The notes under the pieces are model-generated. The model did not search any database. It had not been told where the DNA came from and worked only from the letters and a program-made list of their open reading frames with translations. 64,000 nt of DNA from Prochlorococcus sp. W8 (GTDB lineage: Bacteria; Cyanobacteriota; Cyanobacteriia; PCC-6307; Cyanobiaceae): positions 1 to 64,000 of the forward strand of contig ALPF01000024.1 of NCBI GenBank assembly GCA_000291825.1, written 5' to 3'. This document shows positions 9,617-21,091 of this stretch, in pieces. Numbering within the stretch: the stretch's first letter is position 1; each line of letters opens with the position of its first letter. The position numbers were made by a program, and so were the translations under genes.

Positions 9617-9922
9617 AAGAAAAGTCCTTCCTCAGGCATCTGTGTAACACTTATATTATATTTATTACTAAGGATTTTCCATTTTTATATTTAGACATAA
9701 TAATTAATATTATTCAGTTTCACTAGGCCGCTAAATACTAAATTTATCTTGAAAAATTATTTATAAGAAATCACAATACTTCTAATATATTCATAAATTA
9801 ATTTAGTTAAATTAAGGTACAAATTTTCTGTAAATTATGATTTAAAGATAAGATTTATTTAGATTATTTAATTTAAAAATCACCTTTAAGTTATATATAT
9901 TTAAGTGTAGATTTTATTATTT
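9617..9922. other. Intergenic region between mgtE and the frameshifted gyrB-linked gene
   Basis: About 306 bp without a supportable gene. It is very AT-rich and holds the mgtE leader and putative -10 near 9655. I found no ORF over about 20 codons with a plausible ribosome site, no tRNA, and no stable GC-rich hairpin. It is unusually long for this window, so a small RNA or a decayed 3' extension cannot be excluded. Confidence 0.5.
9655..9660 (-). promoter_or_regulatory. Putative -10 element for mgtE
   Basis: A perfect TATAAT on the minus strand lies about 39 bp upstream of the mgtE ATG, giving a predicted short leader of about 30 nt. No good -35 box is evident, as is common in Prochlorococcus. 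This is inferred from consensus only. Confidence 0.4.
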
Positions 9923-12211
<2,289 letters not shown>

Positions 12212-12334
12212 TTAAAATAAAAATAAACTAAATTTAACCATTCTAAATTTATCTTTAAAAAGGTTTCGACTTAAATTTACCACTGGTACTTATGAAAGGC
12301 TTGAAAACAATGAATAATTTTATTACTTGCTTAA

Positions 12335-12340
12335 TATAAT
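12335..12340 (+). promoter_or_regulatory. Putative -10 element for miaA
   Basis: TATAAT lies 26 bp before the miaA ATG at 12366 and after the alternative TTG at 12327. If it is the promoter, it rules out the upstream TTG as the start. No recognisable -35 is present. Confidence 0.4.
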
Positions 12341-12365
12341 CGAAACTTTTACAACAAACCTGAAT

Positions 12366-13265
12366 ATGTTTTCATCTAAACCATTAGTAATAGTATTAAT
12401 AGGGCCTACTGCTAGCGGCAAAACTGAATTAGCGATTGAAATAGCTCAACATTTTCAAATAAATATTCATAATATTGACTCCAGACAAATTTATAGAGGT
12501 ATGGATATCGGAACAGCAAAACCGACAAAAGAACAGCAAAAACAAATAAAACATTTATTGATTGATATAGAAAACCCAAATAAACCAATAAATGTTAAAA
12601 AATTCCAAGAAATTGCTACTCGATCCATTAATAATGAGATTAAGCAAAATAAATCTCCTTTTTTAGTAGGAGGCAGTGGTCTATATATGAATTCAATTAC
12701 TCAGGGCTTCGTAACACCTAATGTTCCTCCTCAAGAATTTCTAAGAAAGCAATTATTACTGTTAGGCCAAGAATATTGCTGGCAATTACTTAACTCATGT
12801 GATCCCATAACATCAAAAAAAATCAATTCCGAAGATAAAACAAGAACAATAAGAGCTCTAGAAGTCTTTTATACCACGGGCAAACCAATGTCATTACAAC
12901 AAGCAATGAATCCCCCCCCCTGGAATGTGATAGAACTAGGTCTAGACAGAGGAGATCTGCATCAAAGAATTGAAAGGAGAGCAAAATTTATGTTTCATAA
13001 TGGACTAATTGAAGAAACAAAATACATTATGAGGAGATATGGTAATAATATACCTTTACTAAAAACCATAGGTTACGAAGAAGCGCATTTAATTATTCAA
13101 AATAAATATAGTATTAGTAAAGCTATTGAAATTACAGTGCACAAAACATTGAATTTTGCTAAAAGACAAAGGACATGGTTTCGTAATAAAAATAATCCTT
13201 TTTGGCTTGATAACAAAAACCCACTAAAAGATGCAATAATTAAAATAGAGTCCATAATTAACTGA
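12366..13265 (+). CDS. miaA: tRNA dimethylallyltransferase MiaA
   Basis: MiaA transfers the dimethylallyl group to A37 of tRNAs reading UNN codons. The 299-residue protein begins [20 protein letters not shown], with a Walker A loop at 13-20, followed by [17 protein letters not shown] and the conserved [10 protein letters not shown]. The C-terminus has [14 protein letters not shown]. The frame is open to a TTG at 12327, but the ATG at 12366 fits the family start and lies after a good -10. It contains a C9 run at codons 183-185 (three CCC). A one-base loss or gain there would stop translation at about residue 187 or 202. It is followed by infC after about 50 bp. Confidence 0.95.
   Translation: MFSSKPLVIVLIGPTASGKTELAIEIAQHFQINIHNIDSRQIYRGMDIGTAKPTKEQQKQIKHLLIDIENPNKPINVKKFQEIATRSINNEIKQNKSPFLVGGSGLYMNSITQGFVTPNVPPQEFLRKQLLLLGQEYCWQLLNSCDPITSKKINSEDKTRTIRALEVFYTTGKPMSLQQAMNPPPWNVIELGLDRGDLHQRIERRAKFMFHNGLIEETKYIMRRYGNNIPLLKTIGYEEAHLIIQNKYSISKAIEITVHKTLNFAKRQRTWFRNKNNPFWLDNKNPLKDAIIKIESIIN
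12912..12920 (+). repeat. C9 homopolymer inside miaA
   Basis: Nine consecutive C encode Pro183-Pro185 as CCC CCC CCC, in a window where C is the minority base and Pro is mostly CCA or CCT. It is the longest G/C run I see here. Confidence 0.95.
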
Positions 13266-13316
13266 CTTAAATTAAAAAGTAAATTTATTCTTTACACATT
13301 TTCCAATACAAACTGA

Positions 13317-13889
13317 ATGCCCCCACGTCCACGCTTTGATCGCCGCGCTCCAGTAAGAGAGCTTCCTAACATTAATGAGAGGATTAATTATCCTCAATTA
13401 CGAGTAGTTGATTCAGACGGACAACAATTAGGAGTTATAGATAGATTAAAGGCTCTCGAAATTGCTGCTCAAAGAGAATTAGACTTAGTTCTTGTAAGCG
13501 AAAAAGCTAATCCTCCTGTTTGCAGAATTATGGATTATGGAAAATATAAATTTGAACAAGAAAAAAAAGCAAAAGAAGCTAGAAAGAAATCACATCAAAC
13601 AGAAGTCAAAGAGGTAAAAATGAGATATAAAATTGATAAACATGATTATGATGTCAGGATTGGACAAGCATTAAGGTTCTTAAAGGCTGGAGATAAAGTG
13701 AAGTGCACTGTTATTTTTCGAGGTAGAGAAATACAGCACTCAAATTTAGCCGAAACTCTGCTTTTGAAGATGGCTAATGACCTTGAAGAACAATCTGAAG
13801 TGCAACAATCTCCCAAACGAGAAGGTAGAAATATGATTATGTTCTTAAGCCCAAGAAAATCTCCTCTTGTAAAAAGAGAAGACTCATAA
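13317..13889 (+). CDS. infC: Translation initiation factor IF-3
   Basis: IF-3 binds the 30S subunit, prevents premature 50S joining and checks start codon and initiator tRNA. The 190-residue protein has the N-terminal domain ([40 protein letters not shown]), a Lys-rich linker helix at about 83-100, and the C-terminal domain with [20 protein letters not shown] and [10 protein letters not shown]. It starts at ATG 13317 with [10 protein letters not shown], a short basic extension. Unlike in E. coli, it is not next to rpmI and rplT, which lie about 30 kb away in this window. An AT-rich run after the stop has no strong hairpin. Confidence 0.97.
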   Translation: MPPRPRFDRRAPVRELPNINERINYPQLRVVDSDGQQLGVIDRLKALEIAAQRELDLVLVSEKANPPVCRIMDYGKYKFEQEKKAKEARKKSHQTEVKEVKMRYKIDKHDYDVRIGQALRFLKAGDKVKCTVIFRGREIQHSNLAETLLLKMANDLEEQSEVQQSPKREGRNMIMFLSPRKSPLVKREDS

Positions 13890-13923
13890 AACAATTTTTA
13901 AAAAATTTTAAAAAAATATTTTA

Positions 13924-13968
13924 ACAGTTATGACGAATGTTAAACTGTCACTTAAGCTAAAGTATATA
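13924..13968 (+). promoter_or_regulatory. Putative promoter with inverted repeat upstream of the GntR-family gene
   Basis: A TTAAAC box (13940-13945) and a TATATA box (13963-13968) are 17 bp apart, a standard sigma-70 arrangement. An inverted repeat ACAGTT (13924-13929) / AACTGT (13943-13948) overlaps the -35. The position suggests an operator for autoregulation by the adjacent GntR protein. This is inference. Confidence 0.4.
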
Positions 13969-13977
13969 AGGTTTTAA

Positions 13978-14967
13978 TTGAGCGTGAGATTCCATATTCA
14001 GCAAGAAAGCGATATTTCAGCTTCGACTCAGCTATATAATCAAATTTGTTTTGCGATTGCTTCTAGGCACTACCCTCCAGGTCACAGGCTTCCTAGTACA
14101 AGGCAACTTGCGATGCAAACAGGCCTGCATCGCAATACCATCAGTAAAGTTTATAGACAATTAGAGACTGATGGAGTCGTAGAAGCGATAGCTGGATCAG
14201 GAATATATGTCAGAGATCAACTCAAGAAAAAAGAAGTAAAAGAATCAGTTCATTCAAGAAAAATGATAAAAGATCCTCAACAAGAGGCTAAAAAAGCTAT
14301 TGATCAACTTGTTCAAATAGGATGTTCACTTCAAGATGCGAGAGAGTTACTAACCAAAGAAGTTGATTGGAGAATTAAATGCGGAGCACGAGTCTTAGTT
14401 AGCACTCCAAGAGAAGATATTGGCGCATCAATGTTAATAGCTGAAGATTTATCACCAAGAATTGACGTCCCTGTTGAAGTTGTGCCGATGGAAGAACTCG
14501 AAAAAGTATTATGCAATTCAAACAAAGGCACTCTTGTAACAAGTCGTTATTTTTTACAACCATTAGAAAAATTAGCAAAAAAATATGGGGTTAGAGCAAT
14601 AGCGGTAGATCTAAGTGATTTCCAAAAAGAATTAAAGATTCTTAAAGAATTAAAACCAGGAAGCTGCGTTGGAATTGTAAGCATAAGCCCAGGACTTTTA
14701 AGGGCAGCTGAAGTTATACTGCATAGCATAAGAGGTAATGACATACTTCTGATGACAGCCAATCCAGAAAACAGTAGTAGATTATTAGCCCTTTTAAGGG
14801 CAGCTAATCATGTTTTATGTGATGGGCCTAGTTTGTCAGTCATTGAAAGTACTCTCACTAAAAATCGTTCGCAAATGATGAGAATACCCTATATTCATTG
14901 TGCAGCAAACTATTTAAGCAAAGACACTATTAATCAACTAAAAAAAGAAATAGGAATTTCAAATTAA
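13978..14967 (+). CDS. GntR-family transcriptional regulator
   Basis: This 329-residue protein has an N-terminal GntR winged helix-turn-helix at about residues 12-80 (YPPGHRLPSTRQLAMQTGLH, then NTISKVYRQLETDGVVE and GSGIYV). The C-terminal ~220 residues do not match the aminotransferase (MocR) or FadR effector domains and look like an alpha/beta fold specific to cyanobacteria. The start is uncertain between TTG 13978 and GTG 13984, which differ by two residues. cysE follows after 6 bp, so the two are probably co-transcribed. This suggests, but does not prove, a role near sulfur or cysteine metabolism. A palindrome overlapping its promoter suggests autoregulation. Confidence 0.88.
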   Translation: MSVRFHIQQESDISASTQLYNQICFAIASRHYPPGHRLPSTRQLAMQTGLHRNTISKVYRQLETDGVVEAIAGSGIYVRDQLKKKEVKESVHSRKMIKDPQQEAKKAIDQLVQIGCSLQDARELLTKEVDWRIKCGARVLVSTPREDIGASMLIAEDLSPRIDVPVEVVPMEELEKVLCNSNKGTLVTSRYFLQPLEKLAKKYGVRAIAVDLSDFQKELKILKELKPGSCVGIVSISPGLLRAAEVILHSIRGNDILLMTANPENSSRLLALLRAANHVLCDGPSLSVIESTLTKNRSQMMRIPYIHCAANYLSKDTINQLKKEIGISN

Positions 14968-14973
14968 CAAGAT

Positions 14974-15714
14974 ATGTTTAAAACAATTAAATCAGATATT
15001 GCAATTATTAAAGAAAGAGATCCTGCCGCCAAGGGAATTCTTGAGATCTTCCTATGTTATCCAGGCTTTCAAGCAATATTTATTCATAGATTTACCCACA
15101 AATTATGGAAATTAAGATTTCCTTTGGTTCCTAGAATACTAAGTCAAATCAATAGATCTCTAACTGGAATAGAGATTCACCCTGGAGCAATAATAGGTAA
15201 GAAAGTTTTCATTGACCACGGGATGGGAGTTGTTATAGGAGAAACAGCAGAAATTGGAAACAACTGCTTACTATATCAAGGCGTCACCTTAGGAGGAACA
15301 GGAAAAAATCATGGCAAGAGGCACCCCACTCTGAGAGAAAATGTTGTAGTTGGAGCTGGTGCTAAAGTACTGGGCTCAATTACTGTTGGAGCTAATACTC
15401 GTATCGGAGCTGGTTCAGTTGTCGTTCGCAGTGTTAAAGAAAATAGTACTGTTGTTGGAGTTCCCGGAAGAGTAGTACATCAAAGCGGAGTAAAGATAAA
15501 TCCTCTCGCACATTCAGCTTTGCCAGATGCTGAAGCCAATGTAATAAGAAATCTTATGGATAGGATTGACCAACTAGAAAATCAAATAAATAGATTACAG
15601 AAAATGATACAAAGTTTAATCAACAATGAGGTATTTGATACTTCAAAATTAGGTGATGCCCAAAATATCAAAGATAAAGAAATAATTGAATTTCTAGGAG
15701 ATGAAAAAAATTAA
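14974..15714 (+). CDS. cysE: Serine O-acetyltransferase
   Basis: CysE acetylates serine with acetyl-CoA, the committed step to cysteine. The 246-residue protein has an N-terminal helical part, then a left-handed beta-helix of hexapeptide repeats at about 65-165 (IHPGAIIGKKVFIDHGMGVV, IGETAEIGNNCLLYQGVTLG, GAKVLGSITVGANTRIGAGS), with the catalytic His in DHGMGVVIGE. The tail after residue 180 is a predicted coiled coil (MDRIDQLENQINRLQKMIQ) that could aid trimer contacts. It forms an operon with the GntR gene. Its stop is only 1 bp from the secA stop on the other strand. Confidence 0.96.
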   Translation: MFKTIKSDIAIIKERDPAAKGILEIFLCYPGFQAIFIHRFTHKLWKLRFPLVPRILSQINRSLTGIEIHPGAIIGKKVFIDHGMGVVIGETAEIGNNCLLYQGVTLGGTGKNHGKRHPTLRENVVVGAGAKVLGSITVGANTRIGAGSVVVRSVKENSTVVGVPGRVVHQSGVKINPLAHSALPDAEANVIRNLMDRIDQLENQINRLQKMIQSLINNEVFDTSKLGDAQNIKDKEIIEFLGDEKN

Positions 15715-15715
15715 A

Positions 15716-18553
15716 TTAGCTTTCATTTTCCTTCTCAATCTTTGGTTGAAACATAAACATTGAATAAATAACATTTCTCCTCATATTCGTCATCATTTCA
15801 AGAAACATATCATACCCCTCATTTTTGTATTCGATAAGTGGATCTTTTTGTCCATATCCTCTTAAACCAACCGATTCTCTTAATGAATCCATGGCTTGAA
15901 GATGCTCTCTCCATAAATTATCTATTTGCTGCAGTATAAAAAATCTCTCAGCCTCTCTCATCAAACCAGGACGATAATTTTCGATCTGAGATTCTTTTAA
16001 ATCATATGCAGTTCTAAGTTGTTCTTGTAAAAAACTCTTTAATTCTTGAACAGAAAGTGAAAATATATCTTCTGCTTTAAGGTCATTTAATAAATAAACA
16101 AATTCTTTGACCTTTGAAACCAATTGTTCTAAATCCCATTCTTCAGGAGGCAAATCCTGATTCACATAAGCCTCTACTATCTCCTCCATCGTAACTTCGC
16201 CATAACCTAAAACCTGTTTTTTTAAATCAATTCCATTTAAGACTCTTAATCTCTCTGTATAAACAGCTTTTCTTTGATTATTCATAACCTCATCATATTC
16301 AAATACCTGTTTTCTAATATCGTAATAGTAGGTCTCAACTTTCTTTTGTGCACTTTCTAAAGATCTAGTCAACATTCCCGATTCAATAGGCATATCTTCA
16401 TCAACCCTAAAAGCATTCATTAAATTTGCTACTCTATCACCTCCGAAAATCCTCAATAAATTATCCTCTAATGACAAGAAAAATCTAGTACTTCCCAAAT
16501 CACCCTGTCTTCCAGCCCTTCCTCTTAGTTGATTATCTACTCTACGAGACTCATGCCTCTCAGTTCCAATTACATGTAACCCTCCAGCTTTTCTTACATT
16601 TTCTTCCTCTTGGATGAGCACTTGTTGATATTCACTTTTCACCAAAGATAAAACATTTCTAAGGGAGCTTATGAGATTATCATCTGTTGGAGCTTTTTCG
16701 GCAGCAGTAGCTATTCGATCATCTAAATCTATAATACTTAATTGCCTTTCACCCCAAGCCTCTACAAGCTGTTTAGATAAAACTGATAATTGATGTTCTG
16801 TATCTTCACCTAATTTACATGGGAAAAGACTATTAACACTATTAAGTTGACTGTTTATTGTATCTTTATTTTTTTGTGATGATTTAGAAAACCCTCCTTT
16901 GGATTTCGAAGATCTCTGTTTTGGGATAGGAGGTTTATGTTCATTATCAGGCTTCACAAGTAAAGGCATTAAGGTCTCTTTTAACTTAAGTCTGGCCATA
17001 TAATCACTATTACCTCCAAGAATAATATCGGTCCCTCTTCCTGCCATATTTGTGGCGATAGTCACTGCCCCAGATCTTCCTGCTTGAGCGACTATTTCAG
17101 CTTCTCTCTCTACATTCTCTGGTTTTGCATTTAGCAAATTATGAGGTATCTGCTGTTCATGAAGCAAAGAACTCAATAATTCGCTTTTTTCAACGCTTGT
17201 TGTGCCGACTAAAACAGGTCGCCCTTGTTTATGAATTTCAGCGGTTTCATTAGCAACAGCTCTCCATTTTCCAATCTCGGTTTTAAAAACTTGATCAGCC
17301 CAATCCTGTCTTTGCCTTGACATATTTGTCGGAACAACTGTGGATTGCAATTTATATGTCTTTTCAAATTCAACTTCTTCTGTCTTTGCAGTTCCAGTCA
17401 TACCAGCTAATCCTGGATAAAGCAGAAAAAAGTTTTGATATGTAATTGAAGCCAATGTTTGTGTTTCTGGCTGAATTGGTAAGTTTTCTTTAGCTTCTAT
17501 AGCTTGATGTTGGCCATCACTCCACCTCCTACCAGGCATTACGCGACCAGTAAATTCATCAACAATAACAGCCTCATTATTTTTAATAATATAATTCACA
17601 TCTTTTATAAATAATTCCTTTGCTTTTAATGCATTAGTTACATAATGCGCCCATGGATCTTGTGGATCATATAAATCAGCAATCTTTAAATAATCCTCAC
17701 ATTTTGCAAAACCTTGATCTGTTAAAATACAACTTCTTTGTTTTTCATCAACTTCATAGTCTCCTTCTGGATCAATTCCATCTTTACTCATCTCTTTCGC
17801 TCTCATTAAAGATAAAGAAAGCTCAGCCGCTTTCTGATACTTCTCCTGAGGTCTTTCTATCTGACCTGAGATTATCAAGGGAGTTCTTGCTTCATCAATT
17901 AAGATTGAATCAACCTCATCAATAACGCAATAATTAAATACTCGTTGAACTACTTCATCAATATCTGTTGCCATATTATCTCTTAGATAATCAAATCCAA
18001 GTTCTGAATTAGTTGCATAAGTTATGTCACATGCATAATTTTTCTTCCTTTGTGAAGGTGTCATATCTTGCTGAATCAAACCAACACTAAGTCCCAAAAA
18101 TTTATGAACTTGACCCATCCATTCTGCATCTCTTCTGGCAAGGTAATCATTAACAGTGACAACGTGCACTCCTCGTCCAGACAATGCATTTAAATAACAA
18201 GGCAAAGTAGCTACTAGAGTCTTACCTTCGCCTGTTTTCATTTCAGCTATTTGACACTCATGCAATACCATTCCCCCTATCAATTGCACATCAAAATGGC
18301 GCATTCCTAAAACTCTTTTACTTCCCTCTCTTACAATTGCAAAAGCCTTCGGAAGAAAATCTCCTATTAACTCATTTTGTTTTTGTAAATTTGATTCAGC
18401 CTGAATTATCTTCTTAAGGTTATTAGTCTCTTCTCTTAAATTATCATCACTTAGTTTAGATACTTCATCTTCTAAAAGATTAATTTCCTCTACTAAAGGC
18501 TGGTAGCGCTTTAACTTTCGTGTGTTTGGGTCTCCCAACAAAAGCTTTAGCAT
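15716..18553 (-). CDS. secA: Preprotein translocase ATPase SecA
   Basis: SecA drives protein export through SecYEG at both plasma and thylakoid membranes in cyanobacteria. The 945-residue protein has Walker [12 protein letters not shown], the DEAD-type [20 protein letters not shown], the preprotein cross-linking region, and helicase motifs [14 protein letters not shown] and [11 protein letters not shown]. The C-terminal scaffold ends without the Cys-rich zinc motif found in E. coli SecA. A basic low-complexity insert with many Lys and Ser lies at about residues 535-570. A possible TATAAT is at 18587-18592. Confidence 0.98.
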   Translation of the reverse strand: MLKLLLGDPNTRKLKRYQPLVEEINLLEDEVSKLSDDNLREETNNLKKIIQAESNLQKQNELIGDFLPKAFAIVREGSKRVLGMRHFDVQLIGGMVLHECQIAEMKTGEGKTLVATLPCYLNALSGRGVHVVTVNDYLARRDAEWMGQVHKFLGLSVGLIQQDMTPSQRKKNYACDITYATNSELGFDYLRDNMATDIDEVVQRVFNYCVIDEVDSILIDEARTPLIISGQIERPQEKYQKAAELSLSLMRAKEMSKDGIDPEGDYEVDEKQRSCILTDQGFAKCEDYLKIADLYDPQDPWAHYVTNALKAKELFIKDVNYIIKNNEAVIVDEFTGRVMPGRRWSDGQHQAIEAKENLPIQPETQTLASITYQNFFLLYPGLAGMTGTAKTEEVEFEKTYKLQSTVVPTNMSRQRQDWADQVFKTEIGKWRAVANETAEIHKQGRPVLVGTTSVEKSELLSSLLHEQQIPHNLLNAKPENVEREAEIVAQAGRSGAVTIATNMAGRGTDIILGGNSDYMARLKLKETLMPLLVKPDNEHKPPIPKQRSSKSKGGFSKSSQKNKDTINSQLNSVNSLFPCKLGEDTEHQLSVLSKQLVEAWGERQLSIIDLDDRIATAAEKAPTDDNLISSLRNVLSLVKSEYQQVLIQEEENVRKAGGLHVIGTERHESRRVDNQLRGRAGRQGDLGSTRFFLSLEDNLLRIFGGDRVANLMNAFRVDEDMPIESGMLTRSLESAQKKVETYYYDIRKQVFEYDEVMNNQRKAVYTERLRVLNGIDLKKQVLGYGEVTMEEIVEAYVNQDLPPEEWDLEQLVSKVKEFVYLLNDLKAEDIFSLSVQELKSFLQEQLRTAYDLKESQIENYRPGLMREAERFFILQQIDNLWREHLQAMDSLRESVGLRGYGQKDPLIEYKNEGYDMFLEMMTNMRRNVIYSMFMFQPKIEKENES

Positions 18554-18586
18554 AATTTTTTTCCTTAAAATCCTTATTTGAACTAC

Positions 18587-18592
18587 ATTATA
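18587..18592 (-). promoter_or_regulatory. Putative -10 element for secA
   Basis: TATAAT on the minus strand lies 33 bp upstream of the secA ATG. No clear -35 is seen. Confidence 0.4.
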
Positions 18593-18631
18593 ATTTAGAT
18601 AGCAACTACTTGGAACAATATAAATTATTTC

Positions 18632-18647
18632 GCGAAAATGCTTTCGC
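18632..18647. repeat. Inverted repeat GCGAAA-ATGC-TTTCGC upstream of secA
   Basis: A perfect 6-bp inverted repeat with a 4-nt loop lies in the secA/GNAT divergent region, upstream of the putative secA -10. No T-run follows on either strand, so an operator is more likely than a terminator. The function is unknown. Confidence 0.5.
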
Positions 18648-18677
18648 CTAATATTATTTTGATAAGATTAAATATTA

Positions 18678-18695
18678 TTTTGAAAGATTTCAAAA
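18678..18695. repeat. Perfect inverted repeat TTTTGAAA-GA-TTTCAAAA upstream of the GNAT gene
   Basis: Perfect 8-bp arms separated by GA end 18 bp before the GNAT ATG. It could be an operator, or a hairpin in the leader affecting translation. It stands out because intergenic space here is otherwise featureless. Confidence 0.5.
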
Positions 18696-18713
18696 GAAAA
18701 TTAAATCTTGACT

Positions 18714-19181
18714 ATGAAAACGAACAAATTAATATTGCTTAAACATATCAAAGGAGCTCCTGGTCTTAGATTATTAGGTTTAGGTCCATATATGCGACCT
18801 TGCAAAGGTTTAACAAAATTACAAAATTTATTCAATCAAAATGCTCAATGGGCACAAAATAGATCAATACCGGATTTAAGAAATTGCTTATCCAAGAGTG
18901 ATGTCATAATTAGTCTCTGGATTGATAATAAAATTGTAGGATTTGGCAGGGCACTAAGCGACGGGATTTTTCGCAGTGTTCTGTGGGATATAGTTATTGA
19001 TCAACATTACCAAGGAAAAGGTTATGGTAAGGTCATAGTAAATTCTCTTTTGGAATCTAAAAATATTAAAAAAACTAAGAAAATATATTTAATGACAACA
19101 AATAAAAAAGATTTTTATACTCAACTTGATTTTGAAGAAGTAAATTCGCAAAAGCTTCTTATTAAACTCAGGAAATTTTAA
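18714..19181 (+). CDS. GNAT-family N-acetyltransferase
   Basis: This 155-residue protein has a GCN5-related acetyltransferase core: ISLWIDNKIVGFGRALSDG (strands beta2-beta3), LWDIVIDQHYQGKGYGKVIV with the acetyl-CoA pyrophosphate loop QGKGYGK at about 103-109, then YLMTTNKKDFYTQLDFEEV. The acceptor substrate is unknown. The frame opens at TTG 18708, and I prefer ATG 18714, two codons in. The promoter region carries a perfect palindrome at 18678-18695. The stop overlaps the GtrA-like gene end by 4 bp. Confidence 0.85.
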   Translation: MKTNKLILLKHIKGAPGLRLLGLGPYMRPCKGLTKLQNLFNQNAQWAQNRSIPDLRNCLSKSDVIISLWIDNKIVGFGRALSDGIFRSVLWDIVIDQHYQGKGYGKVIVNSLLESKNIKKTKKIYLMTTNKKDFYTQLDFEEVNSQKLLIKLRKF

Positions 19182-19597
19182 TCCTTAAATATTAAGTATT
19201 TTGAAAATAAAAAATTATTTATTGCTGCAAGACAAGCGCCACATAACCAAGCAAAAACATGATTCACTCGCAATTGATATAAAACATTTATGGTTACTGT
19301 CATTTCAATCCCACCAAGAGCATAAATTAAAATAAACATAATAAATGCTTTATCTAGCTTTGTGTATCTTTTACTTGAGAATACCCATTTATTAGAATAT
19401 AAAAAGGAATTTATAAGACCAATACAATATCCCAAAAAAGAAGATAAATTTATGTTCGATGTGACAATATATGTTGATTTATATACTAAGAAATTTAAAA
19501 TACTTGAAAACACTCCCACCATTAAAAATTTGAAAATTTGAATTTTGTGTTTTTTTATAAACCTTCTCAAAAAAATTTTTTTCAATCTAATTAACAA
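19178..19597 (-). CDS. GtrA-like membrane protein
   Basis: This 139-residue protein has four predicted membrane helices and the GtrA family pattern: FKFLMVGVFSSILNFLVYKS at about 23-42, a mid segment with FLYSNKWVFSS, and the C-terminal AAINNFLFSKYLIF. GtrA proteins are thought to flip polyprenyl-linked sugars or support surface polysaccharide modification. The start is unclear; the only codons before the family region are TTG at 19597 or 19585. The first overlaps the NTF2-like gene by 11 bp, suggesting coupled translation. Confidence 0.82.
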   Translation of the reverse strand: MLIRLKKIFLRRFIKKHKIQIFKFLMVGVFSSILNFLVYKSTYIVTSNINLSSFLGYCIGLINSFLYSNKWVFSSKRYTKLDKAFIMFILIYALGGIEMTVTINVLYQLRVNHVFAWLCGACLAAINNFLFSKYLIFKD

Positions 19598-20018
19598 ATT
19601 GGCGATACAACCATCTTATGAATGGCCCTAAAATAGGTACTGGACCAAATGTTGGTCCACAGAAATCAAAATAATCCCTATGTTCTTTTATCTTTCCAGT
19701 TTTACCAAAAACTAATTTGGTTGTACCCGGATAAATAAATTCTTTTTTCATTATCTTTAATCCTAATGTCCATTCAACAAAACCAAATTCCCCATTGATA
19801 GCGATCGCGTGAGTTTCTAAAAAAACATCGTCACAACGTTTTATTAAATTTTCTTGTGCTTCAATATAAGCCATTAATCCAATTTTTTCTTGAGTTGGAT
19901 CAATAAAAAGAACATCATCTTGGTAGTATTTAGACCATGTTTCCTTAGTTGGAGGTTGGTCTCCATATTCCTTTGTAAATAAATCTTTTAACTCTTCCTC
20001 TGATGGCGATTTATTCAT
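19587..20018 (-). CDS. NTF2-like / SnoaL-type fold protein
   Basis: This 143-residue soluble protein resembles the NTF2-like superfamily: an N-terminal helix (SEEELKDLFTKEYG), WSKYYQDDVLFIDPTQEKIG, a mid FGFVEWTLGLKI strand, and KLVFGKTGKIKEHRDYFDF. Many members are steroid isomerase-like or dehydratase-like pockets of unknown substrate. The residues that would define an enzyme are not diagnostic here. It begins at ATG 20018 and overlaps the GtrA-like gene. No function should be assigned beyond the fold. Confidence 0.75.
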   Translation of the reverse strand: MNKSPSEEELKDLFTKEYGDQPPTKETWSKYYQDDVLFIDPTQEKIGLMAYIEAQENLIKRCDDVFLETHAIAINGEFGFVEWTLGLKIMKKEFIYPGTTKLVFGKTGKIKEHRDYFDFCGPTFGPVPILGPFIRWLYRQFVN

Positions 20019-20101
20019 GAAAAAATTGCAATTAGAACAGAAATCTTATAATTTGAATATCTATAAATGTTTAATAAAAGGATTAATATTAAAATTATTT
20101 A

Positions 20102-20173
20102 AGCGGATGAAGAGATTCGAACTCTCGACATTCTCCTTGGCAAGGAGATGCTCTACCACTGAGCTACATCCGC
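20102..20173 (-). tRNA. tRNA-Gly (anticodon GCC)
   Basis: A complete 72-nt cloverleaf: acceptor GCGGATG pairs with CATCCGC, D arm GCTC/GAGC, anticodon arm TCTCC-TTGCCAA-GGAGA with anticodon GCC, and a T arm with loop TTCGAAT. The discriminator is U, as usual for bacterial tRNA-Gly. CCA is not encoded. It lies downstream of ribH on the same strand. Confidence 0.98.
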
Positions 20174-20219
20174 GTATTATTTATCTTATCTTACAGTTGG
20201 AAAAAATAAAAAAATTGTT

Positions 20220-20702
20220 TTAATTTTCCTTCAAATTTTTCATAAGTTCTCCCATTTCAATAGCTTGTAAAGCATAGTTCCATCCTAAATTATTTTTTAT
20301 ACCTGCCCGTTCTAGAGCTTGCTGCATGGTATCGGTAGTTAATACTCCAAAAATAATAGGAATATTATTTTCGTGAGAAATTTTTGATATCCCTTTACTA
20401 GCTTCATTAACTACAACATCATAATGCGATGTTTCACCTTTAATTACTGCTCCAAGAGCAATAATTACATCAAATTTATCTTTTCGGGATAAAGCATTTG
20501 CAGCTATGGGTAACTCAAATGATCCAGGAACCCAAACTAAATCCATATTTTGACTGTTTTCGGATGTATCAATGCCATGTCTTTGCAAACAATCTAAACA
20601 TCCTGCAAGTATTTTGGTTGTAATTAAGTCATTAAACCTGGCGATTACAATACCAACTTTTAATTTTTTAGCATTTGTAAAAGAACCTTCATAAATAGTC
20701 AT
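20220..20702 (-). CDS. ribH: 6,7-dimethyl-8-ribityllumazine synthase
   Basis: RibH condenses a ribityl-aminouracil with dihydroxybutanone phosphate in the riboflavin pathway and usually forms icosahedral or pentameric shells. The 160-residue protein shows [45 protein letters not shown] and [21 protein letters not shown], which carries the family catalytic region. The length matches the family. It lies between psbZ and tRNA-Gly on the same strand, an arrangement typical of picocyanobacteria. Confidence 0.97.
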   Translation of the reverse strand: MTIYEGSFTNAKKLKVGIVIARFNDLITTKILAGCLDCLQRHGIDTSENSQNMDLVWVPGSFELPIAANALSRKDKFDVIIALGAVIKGETSHYDVVVNEASKGISKISHENNIPIIFGVLTTDTMQQALERAGIKNNLGWNYALQAIEMGELMKNLKEN

Positions 20703-20753
20703 TTAAAATTGCAAATATTAATATATCTAGAATCTCACGTTTAGGTAATTAGT

Positions 20754-20951
20754 TCAAACTAAAGAGGAAACAATACCCGTAACAAAAACCAATACAACCC
20801 AAACAGCTGCTATTGAATAAATTTTGCGTCTATTCTCTCTTTGTCCTTCTTCAGTTGATGGCGCCGTGACATAAAGAACAGGTACACCTATCACAGCAAT
20901 AAGTGATGAAAACAAAAGAGCATTTACAAAAAAGAAATTAACTGCCTGCAT
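20754..20951 (-). CDS. psbZ: Photosystem II protein PsbZ (Ycf9)
   Basis: This 65-residue protein has two membrane helices separated by a polar loop (TAPSTEEGQRENRRKI). The first helix ends in the family pattern VIGVPVLYV and the second is AAVWVVLVFVTGIVSSLV, matching PsbZ, a peripheral subunit of the PSII core at the CP43 side that helps supercomplex stability. It is a strong lineage marker for an oxygenic phototroph. A possible TATAAT is at 20976-20981. Confidence 0.92.
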   Translation of the reverse strand: MQAVNFFFVNALLFSSLIAVIGVPVLYVTAPSTEEGQRENRRKIYSIAAVWVVLVFVTGIVSSLV

Positions 20952-20975
20952 AAAATTAATTAAAATATAAAAATT

Positions 20976-20981
20976 ATTATA
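20976..20981 (-). promoter_or_regulatory. Putative -10 element for psbZ
   Basis: TATAAT on the minus strand lies 24 bp before the psbZ ATG, within an otherwise AT-rich divergent region shared with mutS. The -35 is not clear. Confidence 0.4.
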
Positions 20982-21091
20982 TTCTTAAATAACTAATTTT
21001 TGGTAAAAATTTACATAGTCTTACTGTCTTGTAAGATGCAAAAAAAAAATTACTATCTAATATCAATATAGTTATCAAAAAATAGAAAAAA

